From contig NZ_ABFU01000005.3 of assembly GCF_000171615.1 (NCBI RefSeq), positions 1-58,980 of the forward strand: DNA of 58,980 nucleotides. The letters run 5' to 3'. Of the stretch, positions 47,155 to 58,967 are shown in pieces. A model generated the notes under the pieces. It made no database searches. It had not been told where the DNA came from and saw only the letters and a program-made list of their open reading frames with translations. Source of the DNA: Bacillus coahuilensis m4-4. Its GTDB lineage: Bacteria > Bacillota > Bacilli > Bacillales > Bacillaceae_K. Position 1 is the stretch's first letter. Each line of letters opens with the position of its first letter. Position numbers and translations under genes: made by a program.

Positions 47155-48611
47155 CTTAAAACACTTGATAAACGAAGGGTAACTTTTTCTTTTCCAAGTA
47201 AAGCTATGGCATTCGGAAGTTCTGGTCCGTGAGTTTGTCCAGTTACGGCTACGCGGATTGGCATGAATAACTTTTTACCTTTATGACCTGTTTCTTTTTG
47301 AACTTCTTTAATGGCTGCTTTAATAGCCGCAGGGTCTAATTCAGTAAGAGCTTCCACTTTTTCTTTGAATACACGCATAACTTCAGGCACTTGCTCTTCC
47401 GCTAATACCGCTTTCGCTTCTTCATTGTACTCAATATCATTCTTAAAGAACATTTCAGAAAGCTCCACAATTTCAGCACCGTAGCTCATTTGTTCTTGGT
47501 ATAAAGAGATCACACCCTTCGCCCACTCAAGCTCAGTTTCTGAAGGATTTTCTTCAAGCTTACCTGCTTTGATTAAATGAGGTAGGGAGAGTTCAGCTAC
47601 TTCATCTAGACTTAAGTTTTTCATGTATTGATTGTTCATCCAAGCTAGCTTATTTGTATCGAATACCGCAGGAGAAGTAGATAGACGCTCTGCGTCAAAG
47701 ATTGAAATAAATTCATCCTTTGAGAAAATCTCTTCTTCGCCTTTTGGAGACCAACCTAGAAGACCAATAAAATTAAATAATGCTTCTGGTAGGTACCCTA
47801 ATCCTGCGTACTGTTCAATAAATTGGATAATCGACTCATCACGCTTACTCAGCTTTTTACGGCTTTCGTTCACAATTAACGTCATGTGACCGAATACAGG
47901 TGCTTGCCATCCGAACGCTTCGTAAATCATCATTTGCTTCGGCGTGTTCGAGATATGATCATCACCGCGTAAAATATGAGAGATTTTCATGAGATGGTCA
48001 TCAACAGCCACAGCAAAGTTATACGTAGGTGTCCCGTCTTTTTTTACAATGACGAAGTCGCCGATACCATCTGATTCAAACGCTACCTCTTCTTTTACCA
48101 TGTCATCAAAACGATAGACTTTTCCTGCTGGTACGGCGAAACGAATGCTTGGTTGTCTTCCTTCTGCTTCTAATCGCTCTCTATCCTCTGTAGTCAAGTG
48201 ACGGCATTTACCAGAGTATCGAGGCATTTGACCAGCCGCTTGCTGGGCTTCACGTTCTGCTTCTAATTCTTCCTCTGTGCAATAGCAGTAGTAGGCTTTT
48301 CCTTCACGTACTAATTGCTCATAAAGCTCTTTATAAATATGGTTACGCTCTGATTGACGATAAGGTCCAAATCCACCATCTTTATCAACACTCTCATCCC
48401 AGTCAATTCCTAACCACTGTAAGTACTGTAATTGACTCTCTTCCCCACCTTCGATGTTACGCTTCTTATCTGTATCTTCAATACGGATAATAAACTTCCC
48501 ATCATGATGACGTGCATAAAGATAGTTGAATAATGCGGTTCTAGCATTACCTATATGTAAATGTCCTGTTGGACTTGGCGCATAACGAACGCGAACTTCT
48601 GACATGACCAT
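47151..48611 (-). CDS. gltX: Glutamyl-tRNA synthetase
   Basis: 486 residues, class [23 protein letters not shown] (HIGH-type motif), EDTD, zinc-region cysteines, [13 protein letters not shown], and KLSKRDES (KMSKS equivalent). In Bacillota the enzyme usually charges both tRNA-Glu and tRNA-Gln. In the gltX-cysE-cysS cluster. Confidence 0.98.
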   Translation of the reverse strand: MVMSEVRVRYAPSPTGHLHIGNARTALFNYLYARHHDGKFIIRIEDTDKKRNIEGGEESQLQYLQWLGIDWDESVDKDGGFGPYRQSERNHIYKELYEQLVREGKAYYCYCTEEELEAEREAQQAAGQMPRYSGKCRHLTTEDRERLEAEGRQPSIRFAVPAGKVYRFDDMVKEEVAFESDGIGDFVIVKKDGTPTYNFAVAVDDHLMKISHILRGDDHISNTPKQMMIYEAFGWQAPVFGHMTLIVNESRKKLSKRDESIIQFIEQYAGLGYLPEALFNFIGLLGWSPKGEEEIFSKDEFISIFDAERLSTSPAVFDTNKLAWMNNQYMKNLSLDEVAELSLPHLIKAGKLEENPSETELEWAKGVISLYQEQMSYGAEIVELSEMFFKNDIEYNEEAKAVLAEEQVPEVMRVFKEKVEALTELDPAAIKAAIKEVQKETGHKGKKLFMPIRVAVTGQTHGPELPNAIALLGKEKVTLRLSSVLS

Positions 48612-48722
48612 TCCTCCAAATAGATTATTTAATCATCACTGAACATGTGATATCACTGTTCTCTCTTTACTTCTATATATCTAAGATAGTGTATCATCAC
48701 TTTCTCTTCATAGAAAGTAGCT

Positions 48723-49202
48723 TTATCCTTTTTTCGTTAATAAAATCGTACACTGGGCAGCGATTCCTTCTCCTCTTCCTGTAAAGCCTAATTTTTCAGT
48801 TGTAGTCGCCTTCACATTCACTTGAGAAGCATCCGCTTCTAAGATTTGGGCAATACGTTCTCTCATTTGCCCCACATAAGGAGCCATCTTCGGTTTTTGG
48901 GCAATGATCGTGCAATCGATATTACAGAGCTCGTACCCCTCCTCCTTAACAACTTCCCATACTCTTTCTAGTAGGACACTTGAATCTGCGTCTTTAAAAG
49001 CAGCATCTGTATCTGGAAAGTGGTGGCCGATATCCCCTTTTGCCACGGCCCCAAGAGCCGCATCTGCTACCACATGTAAAAGTACATCTGCGTCAGAATG
49101 TCCAAGCAACCCTTTTTCGTATGGAATGGTAATGCCTCCAAGAATAAGAGGGCGTCCTTCTACTAATTGATGAACATCAAAGCCTTGTCCAATTCGAAAC
49201 AT
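48723..49202 (-). CDS. ispF: 2-C-methyl-D-erythritol 2,4-cyclodiphosphate synthase
   Basis: 159 residues. [21 protein letters not shown] with metal Asp and His, [48 protein letters not shown]. Fifth step of the MEP isoprenoid pathway, next to ispD. Confidence 0.98.
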   Translation of the reverse strand: MFRIGQGFDVHQLVEGRPLILGGITIPYEKGLLGHSDADVLLHVVADAALGAVAKGDIGHHFPDTDAAFKDADSSVLLERVWEVVKEEGYELCNIDCTIIAQKPKMAPYVGQMRERIAQILEADASQVNVKATTTEKLGFTGRGEGIAAQCTILLTKKG

Positions 49203-49215
49203 ACTCTTTTCTCCT

Positions 49216-49902
49216 TTAACTTAACGATTCTCTCTTTTTCAAAATAGCTTCTGCAAAGTAGAGATCTTCAGGTGTTGTTATTTTAATATTATCATAATCA
49301 CTTTCCACTATGTCCACCTGAACATCCAAGTATTCAAGTAAGCTGGCATCATCTGTACCCATCCATCCATATTCACGCGCTTTTTCATGTGCTGTTTGAA
49401 TCACAGAAACACGAAAAGCTTGTGGGGTTTGCACCGACCACAAGCTAGAACGTTCTATTGTTTGTTGAACCTGATGATGGAGAACTTTTTTGATTGTATC
49501 TTTTACAGGAACAGCTGGAATCGCCGCTCCTGTTTGTCGTGATACGTTCACAAGGGTAGAGACAATTTCACCTGTTACAAATGGTCTAGCACCGTCATGA
49601 ATTAACACAATGTCCTCTGTAACAGCCTGAAGTCCATTGTATACACTATCTTGACGCTCATTCCCACCATGTACGATGGCTTTAATCTTCTTGACCTTGT
49701 GTTGACGTAAAAGCTCCTCCATAATCATTTGTTCATCTGGATGGATGACGAGTATGATTCCCTTACAAGCTGGATCTTGTTCAAATAGGTGTAAAGAGTG
49801 AATAAGAATGGGAGAGCCTTGTAAAAGCAATAGCATTTTATTTTGATTAGCGCCCATTCGTTTCCCTTTACCCGCAGCCAGTAGCACGACATCATACATC
49901 AT
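49216..49902 (-). CDS. ispD: 2-C-methyl-D-erythritol 4-phosphate cytidylyltransferase
   Basis: 228 residues. [21 protein letters not shown] (CTP site), [49 protein letters not shown]. Third step of the MEP pathway. Confidence 0.98.
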   Translation of the reverse strand: MMYDVVLLAAGKGKRMGANQNKMLLLLQGSPILIHSLHLFEQDPACKGIILVIHPDEQMIMEELLRQHKVKKIKAIVHGGNERQDSVYNGLQAVTEDIVLIHDGARPFVTGEIVSTLVNVSRQTGAAIPAVPVKDTIKKVLHHQVQQTIERSSLWSVQTPQAFRVSVIQTAHEKAREYGWMGTDDASLLEYLDVQVDIVESDYDNIKITTPEDLYFAEAILKKRESLS

Positions 49903-49918
49903 GAATCCTTCTCCTCTT

Positions 49919-51008
49919 TTATAAAGCTTTTTCTAACAATTTAGGCTTAGCAAAAATCATCCGACCTGCGCTTGTCTGTAATACAGACGTCACAAGCACA
50001 TCGATATATCTACCAATATAATTTTTACCTTCTTCTACGACAATCATCGTTCCGTCATCTAAATAAGCAATCCCTTGGTTATGTTCTTTCCCGTCTTTGA
50101 TTACCTGAACATGCATTTCTTCCCCAGGTAACACAACCGGCTTCACTGCATTAGCCAAGTCATTAATATTTAGGACTTGTACACCTTGAAGGTCACAAAC
50201 TTTGTTTAAATTAAAATCGTTCGTCACAACGATTCCCTGCATAATTTTTGCTAGCTTTACAAGCTTGCTATCTACTTCTTGAATATCCTCAAAGTCACCT
50301 TCATAAATTTGAACCTCAATGGGCAACTCTTTTTGGATACGATTTAAAATATCTAATCCACGTCGTCCACGATTACGCTTTAGAGCATCAGATGAATCTG
50401 CAATATGTTGGAGCTCTTCTAAAACAAATTGAGGAATGACAATGACACCGTCTAAAAATCCCGTTTGGCAAATGTCTGCAATACGACCGTCAATAATGAC
50501 ACTAGTATCTAAGATTTTAAAGGATGTAGACGGTACATCCGCTTCTTCTTCTACAGATTTTTTCTTTTTGACGTGATTGAATGGTAAACAGTGAGATGAT
50601 TTCTTCACGCTTTTTAATCCCAACTTGAAATCCCATATATCCTAAAAATAGACTGAGTAGAATCGGAATAAGCGTGTCAAGTACAGGGATTTCCACCATA
50701 CTTATCGGTAATCCAAATAGAAAGGCTAATAGAAGACCCAGCATCAAACCAATACTTCCAAAAATAATTTCGATTGCCGGTAGATTCATTAACGTATCTT
50801 CTAACCATTTCACAAAATTGACTACATATCCAACTGCCCAGAATGTTAATAGAAAGAAAATAATAGCTCCTACAATGGCCGTTGTATATGAGTTATTAAT
50901 TAATGCTACATCATTTAAACTTGTTAACTTAAGGAGATCATCAAGAAGAAAGACACCGAGTGTTCCCCCTATCAATAGGAAACAACCTTGTACAATTCGT
51001 TTTAACAT
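49919..51008 (-). CDS. yacL: YacL, PIN/TRAM-domain membrane protein (one-base insertion)
   Basis: N-terminal part has four membrane spans ([40 protein letters not shown], ..[31 protein letters not shown]). The cytosolic part has a PIN nuclease-like domain ([32 protein letters not shown]) and a C-terminal TRAM domain ([18 protein letters not shown]). The two parts lie in different frames. Removing one T from the six-T run at 50558-50563 joins SRQKEK to SVEEEAD and gives 362 residues. Function not established. Confidence 0.92.
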
Positions 51009-51177
51009 CTCCCCACCTCCTTTTCATTATTATAAACATTTTAGCTAAATTAGTGGGATTTAAACCTCATTTTTAATAAATGTCATAGAACAGAAAACAA
51101 AATGTTATATCAAGATAATTATTGATACCATGGTACATAAAATTATTCCATATTCTATCCTATTCCGACTATGAATG

Positions 51178-52251
51178 TCAAAGCTGTCTCTCTGCATAAG
51201 TCTGTTCTTTAAATAGCTTTAACCCTTCCTTTATCTTTCTAGCTCTTACTTCTCCAATCCCATCAACCTCATCTAACTCTTGAATCGTAGCCTTCGATAT
51301 TTCACCTAGGTGTTGAAATTTAGCTACTAGATTATCAATAATCATAAGGGGTAGACGTGGGATTTTGCTTAAGATTCTATAGCCTCTAGTACATACAAAC
51401 TGGTCCAAAGCAACATAACCCTGATACCCTAAAAGCTTTAGTAGAATGGCATCATCGAGAACTTCCTTAGATACTTTACGTTGTAGTTGATCTAAAGTTT
51501 CATATGGATTCACATTTTGATGGGCGGCATAGTCTCGAAAAATATAAATCGCTTCTTCTTCAATATCTGTCAAAAGCTCATTCATTTGAAGTCTAATCAA
51601 TCTTCCTTCTACACCAAGTTCATTTAAATAAGAGCAGATTTCATGCTTAATGCGAAGGACCATTTCAAAACGGTGGAGCACCTTTAACAAATCGTTGTAC
51701 GTGACAAACTCTTCAAATTCCAGGAGTGACAGATTCGATATACTCTGATCAAGCACCACTTTGTATTTCTCCAGCGTTTGAATTCCTTGGTTGGCTTTCG
51801 TTAAGATAACGGATATGTCTTTTAATGAATAGCGGAATTCACCTTGATATAACGTAATGACATTTCGTCGCTGAGAAATGGCCATCACTATTGCTTTTGT
51901 CTGTTTTGCCACTCGTTCAGCCGTGCGGTGTCTCATTCCAGTTTCGGACGAAGGGATAAACGCATCTGGTATAAGCTGGGCATTCGCAAGAATAATTTCA
52001 GTTCCTGTATTATTTAATATAATGGCCCCGTCCATTTTAGCGAGTTCGTATAAATAACTCGGTGAAAAAGAACAGTTGATTTTAAATCCTCCGTCTACAA
52101 TGGCTTTGACCTGGTCATTATACCCTAGCACAATCAGTCCACCCGTATTGGCTCTCAGAACATTATCAATTCCCTCTCTAATTGGTGTACCTGGAGCTAC
52201 AAACTTTAGGATATCCGCCACGTGTTGCTCTACCCTCGTCTTTTCTTCCAT
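51178..52251 (-). CDS. disA: DisA, DNA integrity scanning diadenylate cyclase
   Basis: 357 residues. Diadenylate cyclase domain with [12 protein letters not shown] and [15 protein letters not shown], a linker, and C-terminal helix-hairpin-helix motifs ([20 protein letters not shown]) that bind branched DNA. Makes c-di-AMP, pausing at damage in sporulating cells. Six bases after radA. Confidence 0.97.
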   Translation of the reverse strand: MEEKTRVEQHVADILKFVAPGTPIREGIDNVLRANTGGLIVLGYNDQVKAIVDGGFKINCSFSPSYLYELAKMDGAIILNNTGTEIILANAQLIPDAFIPSSETGMRHRTAERVAKQTKAIVMAISQRRNVITLYQGEFRYSLKDISVILTKANQGIQTLEKYKVVLDQSISNLSLLEFEEFVTYNDLLKVLHRFEMVLRIKHEICSYLNELGVEGRLIRLQMNELLTDIEEEAIYIFRDYAAHQNVNPYETLDQLQRKVSKEVLDDAILLKLLGYQGYVALDQFVCTRGYRILSKIPRLPLMIIDNLVAKFQHLGEISKATIQELDEVDGIGEVRARKIKEGLKLFKEQTYAERQL

Positions 52252-52257
52252 GATGTA

Positions 52258-53634
52258 TTAGCCTCCTAAAGCATATTGAAGTGCTTCACCGACATTCTTT
52301 ACACCAATGACCTGTATCCCATCTGGAATTTTCCATCCCCCGATATTATTTCCCGGCAATATTACTCGTTCAAACCCTAATTTTGCTGCTTCTTGAACTC
52401 TTTGTTCAATTCTGCTTACTCTACGGACTTCGCCTGTTAATCCAACCTCACCAATAAAACAATCTGTTGCCTTTGTCGGCTTTTCTCTAAACGATGAAGC
52501 GATACTGATGACAATAGCTAAATCAATCGCTGGCTCATCTAGTTTTAAGCCGCCCGCTACCTTAATATACGCATCTTGATTCTGTAATAACATTCCCACA
52601 CGCTTTTCTAAAACGGCCATTAGAAGATTGACACGGTTATAATCTGTACCCGTTGCCATTCTTCTAGGATTCCCAAAACTTGTAGGAGATATAAGTGCTT
52701 GAATTTCAACAAGAACAGGTCTTGTGCCCTCCATCGATGCAACGACAGTGGAGCCGCTAGAACCCCCAGATCGCTCTTCTAAGAAAATTTCAGAAGGATT
52801 TTCAACTTCATCTAATCCTTCTTCCTTCATTTCAAAAATACCCATCTCATTTGTAGAACCAAAGCGGTTTTTAACCGCACGTAGAATTCGATAGGAATGA
52901 TGACGTTCTCCTTCGAAATATAAAACGGTATCAACCATATGCTCAAGTAGTCTAGGACCAGCAATCGATCCTTCTTTTGTTACGTGACCTACGATAAAAA
53001 TAGCAATACCTTTCGTTTTCGCGATTCTCATCAGTTCTGCCGTACACTCTCTTACTTGAGAAACACTACCGGGTGCAGAGGTCACATTTGGGTGATAGAC
53101 TGTTTGGATACTATCCACGATGACAAAATTGGGGTTCATTTCTTCAATAGTCCCAGAGATAATTTCTAAATTGGTTTCAGCAAAGACAAAAAGATCATCT
53201 TCGTTAATATTTAGCCTGGTCGCTCGTAGCTTTGTTTGTTTTATGGATTCCTCTCCTGATATATACAGAACGCTTTCTTTCATAGAAGCTAACTGAGAAG
53301 ATACTTGAAGTAATAAAGTAGATTTCCCAATCCCTGGGTCTCCTCCTATTAATACGAGGGAACCTGGCACGACTCCGCCGCCTAATACGCGGTTCAATTC
53401 GCGAAGTTTTGTTTTTACACGTGGTTCTTGGGTCGTTTCAATACTTGTAATTTTTTCTGCTTTATTAGGGCCACTCGGGGCTGAGTGTTGAAATGCACCT
53501 CTAGGCGCCTTTCCAACGATTTCTACCTCTTCCACCATCGTATTCCACTGGTGGCAGCTAGGGCATCGTCCCATCCACTTTGGCGACTCATATCCGCACT
53601 CTTGGCACATAAACTTTGTCTTCTTCTTTGCCAC
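52258..53634 (-). CDS. radA: DNA repair protein RadA (Sms)
   Basis: 458 residues. N-terminal zinc finger CQECG..CPSC, RecA-like core with Walker [11 protein letters not shown], Walker [10 protein letters not shown], the [11 protein letters not shown] motif, and a Lon-protease-like C-terminal domain. Branch-migration helicase in recombination. Partner of DisA in B. subtilis. Confidence 0.98.
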   Translation of the reverse strand: MAKKKTKFMCQECGYESPKWMGRCPSCHQWNTMVEEVEIVGKAPRGAFQHSAPSGPNKAEKITSIETTQEPRVKTKLRELNRVLGGGVVPGSLVLIGGDPGIGKSTLLLQVSSQLASMKESVLYISGEESIKQTKLRATRLNINEDDLFVFAETNLEIISGTIEEMNPNFVIVDSIQTVYHPNVTSAPGSVSQVRECTAELMRIAKTKGIAIFIVGHVTKEGSIAGPRLLEHMVDTVLYFEGERHHSYRILRAVKNRFGSTNEMGIFEMKEEGLDEVENPSEIFLEERSGGSSGSTVVASMEGTRPVLVEIQALISPTSFGNPRRMATGTDYNRVNLLMAVLEKRVGMLLQNQDAYIKVAGGLKLDEPAIDLAIVISIASSFREKPTKATDCFIGEVGLTGEVRRVSRIEQRVQEAAKLGFERVILPGNNIGGWKIPDGIQVIGVKNVGEALQYALGG

Positions 53635-53709
53635 TTTCTTAACCCCTCTTTATATAATATGTAAAACCATGTTGCTCATATGAATTAGGAATAGCTTAAT
53701 CATACAAGA

Positions 53710-53749
53710 AAGGTACACGTAATACGAAGAATACGTGTACCTTTTATGA
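53710..53749. terminator. Terminator of clpC
   Basis: AAAGGTACACGTA / TACGTGTACCTTT, a 13-base stem with a T tail, between clpC and radA. Confidence 0.9.
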
Positions 53750-53793
53750 TAGGCCTTGTTAAAAAATGCCCTTAGATCATTCATGTTGTATGA

Positions 53794-56244
53794 TTATGAA
53801 TTGGATGTAGTAGATTCTGTTGGTTCTTGGATGTTAACTTTGAACTCTCCTTCTTCTACATCAATGCTTATGTTTTGTCCTGTAATAATGGTTCCTTTTA
53901 ACAGTTCCTCTGATAGGCGGTCCTCGATATGCTTTTGAATCGCTCTTCTCAGTGGTCTTGCTCCGTATTCAGGATCAAAGCCTTCATCCGCTATTTTATC
54001 TTTTGCTTTATCTGTTAAGGATAGATGAATATCCTGTTCAATTAGACGTTTTGTTAATTGATCACTCATAAGCGTCACAATTTCTTGTAGATGCGCTTTT
54101 TCTAGAGAATGGAACACGATCGTTTCGTCGATACGGTTTAGGAATTCAGGACGGAAAGCGCGCTTAAGCTCCTCCATCACTTTTCCTTTCATGTCTTTAT
54201 AATCCTCACCAGAATCAGATACATTGAACCCAACATTTTTATTTCGTTGTAATGTTGAAGCTCCCACGTTTGACGTCATGATTAATACGGTATTTCTAAA
54301 ATCTACAGTACGACCCTTACTGTCTGTTAAACGTCCGTCTTCTAATACTTGAAGAAGGATATTAAACACATCCGGATGGGCCTTTTCAATTTCGTCAAGA
54401 AGGATGACAGAATATGGTTTACGACGAACCTTTTCCGTTAATTGTCCACCTTCATCGTATCCTACATAGCCTGGAGGTGATCCGACAAGACGTGAAGTTG
54501 AATGCTTCTCCATGTATTCAGACATATCGATACGAATCATCGCATCCTCATCACCAAACATTGCTTCCGCTAGGGCTCTTGCAAGCTCTGTTTTTCCTAC
54601 TCCTGTTGGACCAAGGAAGATAAATGATCCAATTGGACGCTTTGGATCTTTTAATCCAGCTCTAGCGCGTCGTACAGCTTTTGACACAGCCTTAACTGCT
54701 TCCTCTTGCCCAATAACACGAGAATGCAAGATGGATTCAAGATTTAATAATTTATCTGTTTCGGTTTGAGCGATTTTTGATACAGGTACTCCCGTCCAAA
54801 CAGATACAACATGAGCAATGTCATCTACGGTTACTTCCGTATTTTCTTGCCCTTGTTTTTCCTTCCACGTGTTTTTCGTAGAATCTAACTCTTCTCTAAG
54901 CTTTTGCTCAGTATCACGTAAGCTTGCTGCCTTTTCAAACTCTTGGCTTTGAACTGCAGCATCCTTTTCTTTACGAACCGTTTCTAATCGTTGCTCTAAC
55001 TCTTTTAAATTGGGCGGAGTCGTATACGAACGAAGTCGTACTTTTGAACCCGCTTCGTCAATTAAATCAATAGCTTTATCTGGTAAAAATCGATCGGAAA
55101 TGTATCGATCAGATAATTTTACTGCTGCTTGAATGGCTGCATCTGTAATTGATACGCGGTGATGAGCCTCGTAGCGATCACGAAGACCTTGTAAAATTTG
55201 AATCGATTCATCTACAGTTGGTTCATCTACTTGAATAGGTTGGAAACGGCGTTCTAACGCTGCATCCTTTTCAATGTATTTTCGGTATTCATCTAATGTT
55301 GTCGCTCCAATACATTGAAGCTCACCGCGAGCTAGAGATGGCTTTAAAATATTTGAAGCATCAATGGCACCCTCTGCTCCACCAGCACCAATTAACGTAT
55401 GAAGCTCATCTATGAATAGAATAATATTCCCCGCTTGACGAATCTCATCCATTACCTTTTTTAATCGATCTTCAAACTCTCCTCGATATTTGGTACCCGC
55501 TACAACGGTGCCCATATCAAGTGTCATCACGCGCTTATCGCGTAAAATTTCTGGAACTTCATTTTGAATAATTTGCTGTGCTAAGCCTTCTGCAATAGCC
55601 GTTTTACCTACACCAGGTTCTCCAATTAATACAGGGTTGTTTTTCGTACGACGTGACAGCACTTCAATAACACGCTGAATTTCTTTACTACGCCCAATGA
55701 CAGGGTCTAAGCTTCCTTCCCGCGCAATTGCAGTTAAATCGCGTGCTAGGCTATCTAGAGTAGGTGTATTCGCACCCGCATTCCCTCCACCTTGGTGAGA
55801 AGAAGACTCAGATGATCCAAGTAGCTGTAAAACTTGCTGTCTCGCTTTATTTAAGCTAACTCCAAGGTTATTTAATACTCTAGCTGCTACACCTTCTCCT
55901 TCACGAATGAGACCTAAAAGGATATGCTCTGTTCCTACGTAAGAGTGACCAAGCTTTCGTGCTTCATCCATTGATAATTCAATAACCTTCTTGGCACGTG
56001 GAGTATAATGGATATTTTGTGTAGTTTCTTTTCCTTTACCAATTAATGTTTCTACTTCTTTTTGAATCTTTTCTGAGCTTAATCCTAGCGCATACAGAGC
56101 TTTAGCCGCTATGCCTTCCCCTTCTCGAACTAGACCTAGTAATATATGCTCTGTTCCAATATTAGAGTGAGATAAGCGAATGGCCTCTTCTTGAGCTAGT
56201 GCTAATACCTTTTGGGCTCTTTCAGTAAATCGTCCAAACATCAT
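53794..56244 (-). CDS. clpC: ClpC, AAA+ unfoldase of the ClpCP protease
   Basis: 816 residues. Two N-terminal repeat motifs ([25 protein letters not shown] and [22 protein letters not shown]), AAA1 with GEPGVGKT, a UVR-containing middle domain ([26 protein letters not shown]), AAA2 with GPTGVGKT. Degrades misfolded and arginine-phosphorylated proteins with ClpP. Last gene of the ctsR operon. Confidence 0.98.
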   Translation of the reverse strand: MMFGRFTERAQKVLALAQEEAIRLSHSNIGTEHILLGLVREGEGIAAKALYALGLSSEKIQKEVETLIGKGKETTQNIHYTPRAKKVIELSMDEARKLGHSYVGTEHILLGLIREGEGVAARVLNNLGVSLNKARQQVLQLLGSSESSSHQGGGNAGANTPTLDSLARDLTAIAREGSLDPVIGRSKEIQRVIEVLSRRTKNNPVLIGEPGVGKTAIAEGLAQQIIQNEVPEILRDKRVMTLDMGTVVAGTKYRGEFEDRLKKVMDEIRQAGNIILFIDELHTLIGAGGAEGAIDASNILKPSLARGELQCIGATTLDEYRKYIEKDAALERRFQPIQVDEPTVDESIQILQGLRDRYEAHHRVSITDAAIQAAVKLSDRYISDRFLPDKAIDLIDEAGSKVRLRSYTTPPNLKELEQRLETVRKEKDAAVQSQEFEKAASLRDTEQKLREELDSTKNTWKEKQGQENTEVTVDDIAHVVSVWTGVPVSKIAQTETDKLLNLESILHSRVIGQEEAVKAVSKAVRRARAGLKDPKRPIGSFIFLGPTGVGKTELARALAEAMFGDEDAMIRIDMSEYMEKHSTSRLVGSPPGYVGYDEGGQLTEKVRRKPYSVILLDEIEKAHPDVFNILLQVLEDGRLTDSKGRTVDFRNTVLIMTSNVGASTLQRNKNVGFNVSDSGEDYKDMKGKVMEELKRAFRPEFLNRIDETIVFHSLEKAHLQEIVTLMSDQLTKRLIEQDIHLSLTDKAKDKIADEGFDPEYGARPLRRAIQKHIEDRLSEELLKGTIITGQNISIDVEEGEFKVNIQEPTESTTSNS

Positions 56245-56261
56245 AATGGTTTCCTCCTAAC

Positions 56262-57320
56262 TTATTCTTTCTCCAATTTCAAACGCTCTCTTATAATCGT
56301 TGCTCGTTTACTATCTCGTTCACCCGGTGATAATACCTCTCCAGAGAACTGTTGAATAAAACCAACTTGTGTTAATACCATTAATTCATTTAATACATTC
56401 CTTGAGATATTCGTGATTAAGTCTAAATCAATTCCTAAGCGAAGGTCTGATAAATACTTTGCAGCCTCTTTACTATCCATAATCCGACTGTTCGTTAAAA
56501 TTCCATAGGAACGGTATACTCGGTCTTCAAGCTTTAAAGGGGATACTTCCATAATGGACTTTCTTGCTTGATGCTCTCTCTCAATAATTTGATTGACAAC
56601 GCCGCGTAAGTCTTCCACAATTTCTGTTTCTGATTTACCGAGAGTTAATTGATTGGAAATCTGAAATATATTTCCTAATGCTTCACTACCCTCTCCGTAG
56701 ATCCCCCTTACGACTAAACCCAACTGATTAATAGCTGTAATCACTCGGTTCATCTGTTGTGTCATCACTAGCCCTGGTAGATGAACCATTACACTCGCCC
56801 TTAAACCAGTTCCTACATTTGTCGGGCAACTTGTTAAATACCCTCTATTTTCATCAAAAGCAAAATCGAGGTGACCTTCTAACCAATCATCTATTTCATT
56901 TGCTTTTTCTAATGCACTTTCTAATTGAAGTCCAGGATATAAGCATTGAATACGAAGATGATCTTCTTCGTTAATCATAATACTAATATCTTCTTCGTCT
57001 GATAAAAGTACAGCTCCAGCTTTTGAATGATCCGCCAGATTGGGGCTTATTAAGTGCTTCTCCACTAATACCCTCTTTTGCAAAGGTTGAAGCTCATTCA
57101 TCTTCACCATTTCTAGGGTGAAAGGATTATTATTTGATACCGTATACTTTACTTGATGTAATAACCTGTCATTTGCCTCTTCATCTCCTTTTAAAGGAAA
57201 TGGAAGATGTTCAATATTACGTGCTAAGCGAACTCTTGTGCTTAACACGATGTCACCCTCTGGACCTTCTTCTTTCATCCAAGAGCTCACTGCTTTTTCC
57301 ATAAACTTTTCTAGAGACAC
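56262..57320 (-). CDS. mcsB: McsB, protein-arginine kinase
   Basis: 352 residues, guanidino-kinase fold: [61 protein letters not shown]. Phosphorylates arginines on clients and CtsR, marking them for ClpCP. Starts with GTG overlapping the mcsA stop by one base. Confidence 0.97.
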   Translation of the reverse strand: MSLEKFMEKAVSSWMKEEGPEGDIVLSTRVRLARNIEHLPFPLKGDEEANDRLLHQVKYTVSNNNPFTLEMVKMNELQPLQKRVLVEKHLISPNLADHSKAGAVLLSDEEDISIMINEEDHLRIQCLYPGLQLESALEKANEIDDWLEGHLDFAFDENRGYLTSCPTNVGTGLRASVMVHLPGLVMTQQMNRVITAINQLGLVVRGIYGEGSEALGNIFQISNQLTLGKSETEIVEDLRGVVNQIIEREHQARKSIMEVSPLKLEDRVYRSYGILTNSRIMDSKEAAKYLSDLRLGIDLDLITNISRNVLNELMVLTQVGFIQQFSGEVLSPGERDSKRATIIRERLKLEKE

Positions 57321-57850
57321 TACTTCTCGCCTCCCTCTTGATTCACTTGTTTTTCAAGGTGACGGATTTCATCTCTTACTTTAGCTGCTTCTTCAAATTC
57401 TTCGTTTGTTATAAGCTGCTGAAGGTTTTGACGTAAGTCTTGAACCTGTCTCTTCAAAAAGACCTTCTTTCCTGCCCGTTGAGGAATTTTCCCTTTATGA
57501 GAGCTGTTACCACTATGGACTCGCTTTAATATAGGGTCTAGCTTATTTTCAAACGCTTCGTAGCAGTGATCACACCCAAATTTTCCAACCTGTAAAAATT
57601 CTTGAAACGTCCTATTACATTGACTACATTTCATTTCAGGTTCGGGAGGGACTGCTGCTTCTTTTTGTGTGGCCATATTAAACAATCCAGATAATAAGTG
57701 ATTAACGGTAAAAGCAGATGCACTATTGATAAATGATTCGTTCTTCTCTTGTGCACATACTGGACAAAGATGGACTTCCGTCTTTTCGCCATTTACTATT
57801 TTAGTAAAATGCAGACTTGCAGGTCTTTCCCCACATTCTTGACATACCAT
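57320..57850 (-). CDS. mcsA: McsA, activator of McsB
   Basis: 176 residues. Four C-x2-C zinc pairs (CQECG, CPVCA, CSQCN, CDHCY) and a C-terminal UVR motif ([25 protein letters not shown]). Stimulates McsB and senses metal and oxidative stress. Coupled to mcsB. Confidence 0.97.
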   Translation of the reverse strand: MVCQECGERPASLHFTKIVNGEKTEVHLCPVCAQEKNESFINSASAFTVNHLLSGLFNMATQKEAAVPPEPEMKCSQCNRTFQEFLQVGKFGCDHCYEAFENKLDPILKRVHSGNSSHKGKIPQRAGKKVFLKRQVQDLRQNLQQLITNEEFEEAAKVRDEIRHLEKQVNQEGGEK

Positions 57851-57869
57851 AACGATATCATCACCTATC

Positions 57870-58331
57870 CTATTTATATTTTAAGGTTTCAATCATCGTC
57901 TTTAACATCCTAGCTCGCAGCTCATCCCTCATAGGAAGCTCTAGATATAAAACAGATCGATCCATCACACTTAGGATGATTTTCGCTTCCCTTAAAGATA
58001 AGATTTCTTCTTCTACAAGTCGTTGAATGATGTTATGAGCAGTGTTTTGAGAAATTCTATTTCCAATTATCCTAGTCACTTCGTCAATCAAATGAGCTTC
58101 ATCATGGGTTTGCACTTTAGCAATTCGAATATACCCACCACCTCCACGCTTACTTTCTACGATATAGCCTCGTTCAAGAGTAAATCGTGTATTGATGACG
58201 TAGTTTATTTGGGAAGGAACACATTGAAAGCGATCTGCTACTTCATTTCGTTTAATTTCTACGATATCAGACTCTGCGCCTTCTAATATTTGCTTCAAAT
58301 ATTTTTCAATGATATCCGAAATATTCCCCAT
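57870..58331 (-). CDS. ctsR: CtsR, heat-shock repressor
   Basis: 153 residues. Winged helix-turn-helix (NEVADRFQCVPSQINYVINTRF) with the glycine-rich thermosensor wing RGGGGYIRI, then a helical dimerisation domain. Represses its own operon and clp genes; released by heat and by McsB. Preceded by CtsR heptads. Confidence 0.97.
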   Translation of the reverse strand: MGNISDIIEKYLKQILEGAESDIVEIKRNEVADRFQCVPSQINYVINTRFTLERGYIVESKRGGGGYIRIAKVQTHDEAHLIDEVTRIIGNRISQNTAHNIIQRLVEEEILSLREAKIILSVMDRSVLYLELPMRDELRARMLKTMIETLKYK

Positions 58332-58346
58332 TGAACCTCCTCCTTT

Positions 58347-58369
58347 TTTGACTTTGACTAACTTTGACT
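58347..58369 (-). promoter_or_regulatory. CtsR operator (three heptads)
   Basis: Minus strand AGTCAAA units at 58369-58363 and 58359-58353 with a three-base spacer fit the consensus RGTCAAANANRGTCAAA; a third overlapping copy lies at 58353-58347, ending at the ribosome binding site. Confidence 0.9.
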
Positions 58370-58405
58370 AAAATAATACTATAAACCTGTTGTAATTTCA
58401 ATTAA
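58369..58405 (-). promoter_or_regulatory. Sigma-A promoter of the ctsR operon
   Basis: Minus strand TTGAAA, 17 bases, TATTAT, placed directly upstream of the CtsR heptads so that repressor would cover the start region. Confidence 0.65.
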
Positions 58406-58609
58406 GATACTCACGCCGTTCCCTTCCTATTTTATCCACATACTAGAGACCTAAACATGTTGGACACATATATTTAAGGGTTATATTACTATATTCAAAA
58501 CTATAGGATATACAACTCATCCCACATACATATTTTAATGGTATATAAGTTAACTTCGTAACAATGGTATGATAATAGTAACTATAACGACGAAAGGATT
58601 GAATAATCA

Positions 58610-58771
58610 TTGGTTAAAAGATATCAATTATTGCTAGGAGCATTTTTATTTATTTTATTAGGGTATAGCTTTAATACCAATCCTCAGTATATATGGGTCA
58701 CACCGGTTAGCTACTTAATTGCTGGCGGACTCTTTATCGCTGAAGCGATAATGCTAATTAAAAAGAAATAA
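58610..58771 (+). CDS. Small two-span membrane protein, hypothetical
   Basis: 53 residues if read from TTG 58610: MVKRYQLLLGAFLFILLGYSF, a short polar loop (NTNPQYIWVTP), a second hydrophobic segment (YLIAGGLFIAEAIMLI) and a basic KKK tail. AAAGG lies 12 bases upstream, a long spacing, so the start is unsure. Divergent from ctsR. I do not recognise a family. The 280-base gap upstream holds the ctsR promoter and a possible promoter (TTAACT, 17, TAATAG) for this gene. Confidence 0.5.
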   Translation: MVKRYQLLLGAFLFILLGYSFNTNPQYIWVTPVSYLIAGGLFIAEAIMLIKKK

Positions 58772-58881
58772 GCATGAAGTCTTTACAGAACACTAATAAA
58801 CTACTTTCATGAAAAGAACTACCTACTGTAGCTATTTAGTTATGAGGAATCAGCTATACAAGTTGAACAGTTTATTAACCT

Positions 58882-58907
58882 GGTCCCACTCTAGTTGGTG
58901 TGGGACC
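58882..58907. terminator. Hairpin after the small membrane protein
   Basis: GGTCCCAC / GTGGGACC with a ten-base loop, followed by TTTGGATTT. Likely terminator of the plus-strand ORF, though the T tract is short. Confidence 0.55.
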
Positions 58908-58936
58908 TTTGGATTTATTCGGTAATAATTAGAAAA

Positions 58937-58967
58937 AAAACAGCCTATCTCTAAAGATAGACTGTTT
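58937..58967. terminator. Bidirectional terminator at the window edge
   Basis: AAAACAG.CTATCT / AGATAG.CTGTTTT with a four-base loop and A and T runs on both sides. Probably ends a gene lying outside the window. Confidence 0.75.

Noticed and set aside
48630..48660. Palindrome GTGATATCAC upstream of gltX as an operator.
   Set aside because: A ten-base palindrome alone is weak evidence, and no matching regulator consensus was recognised.
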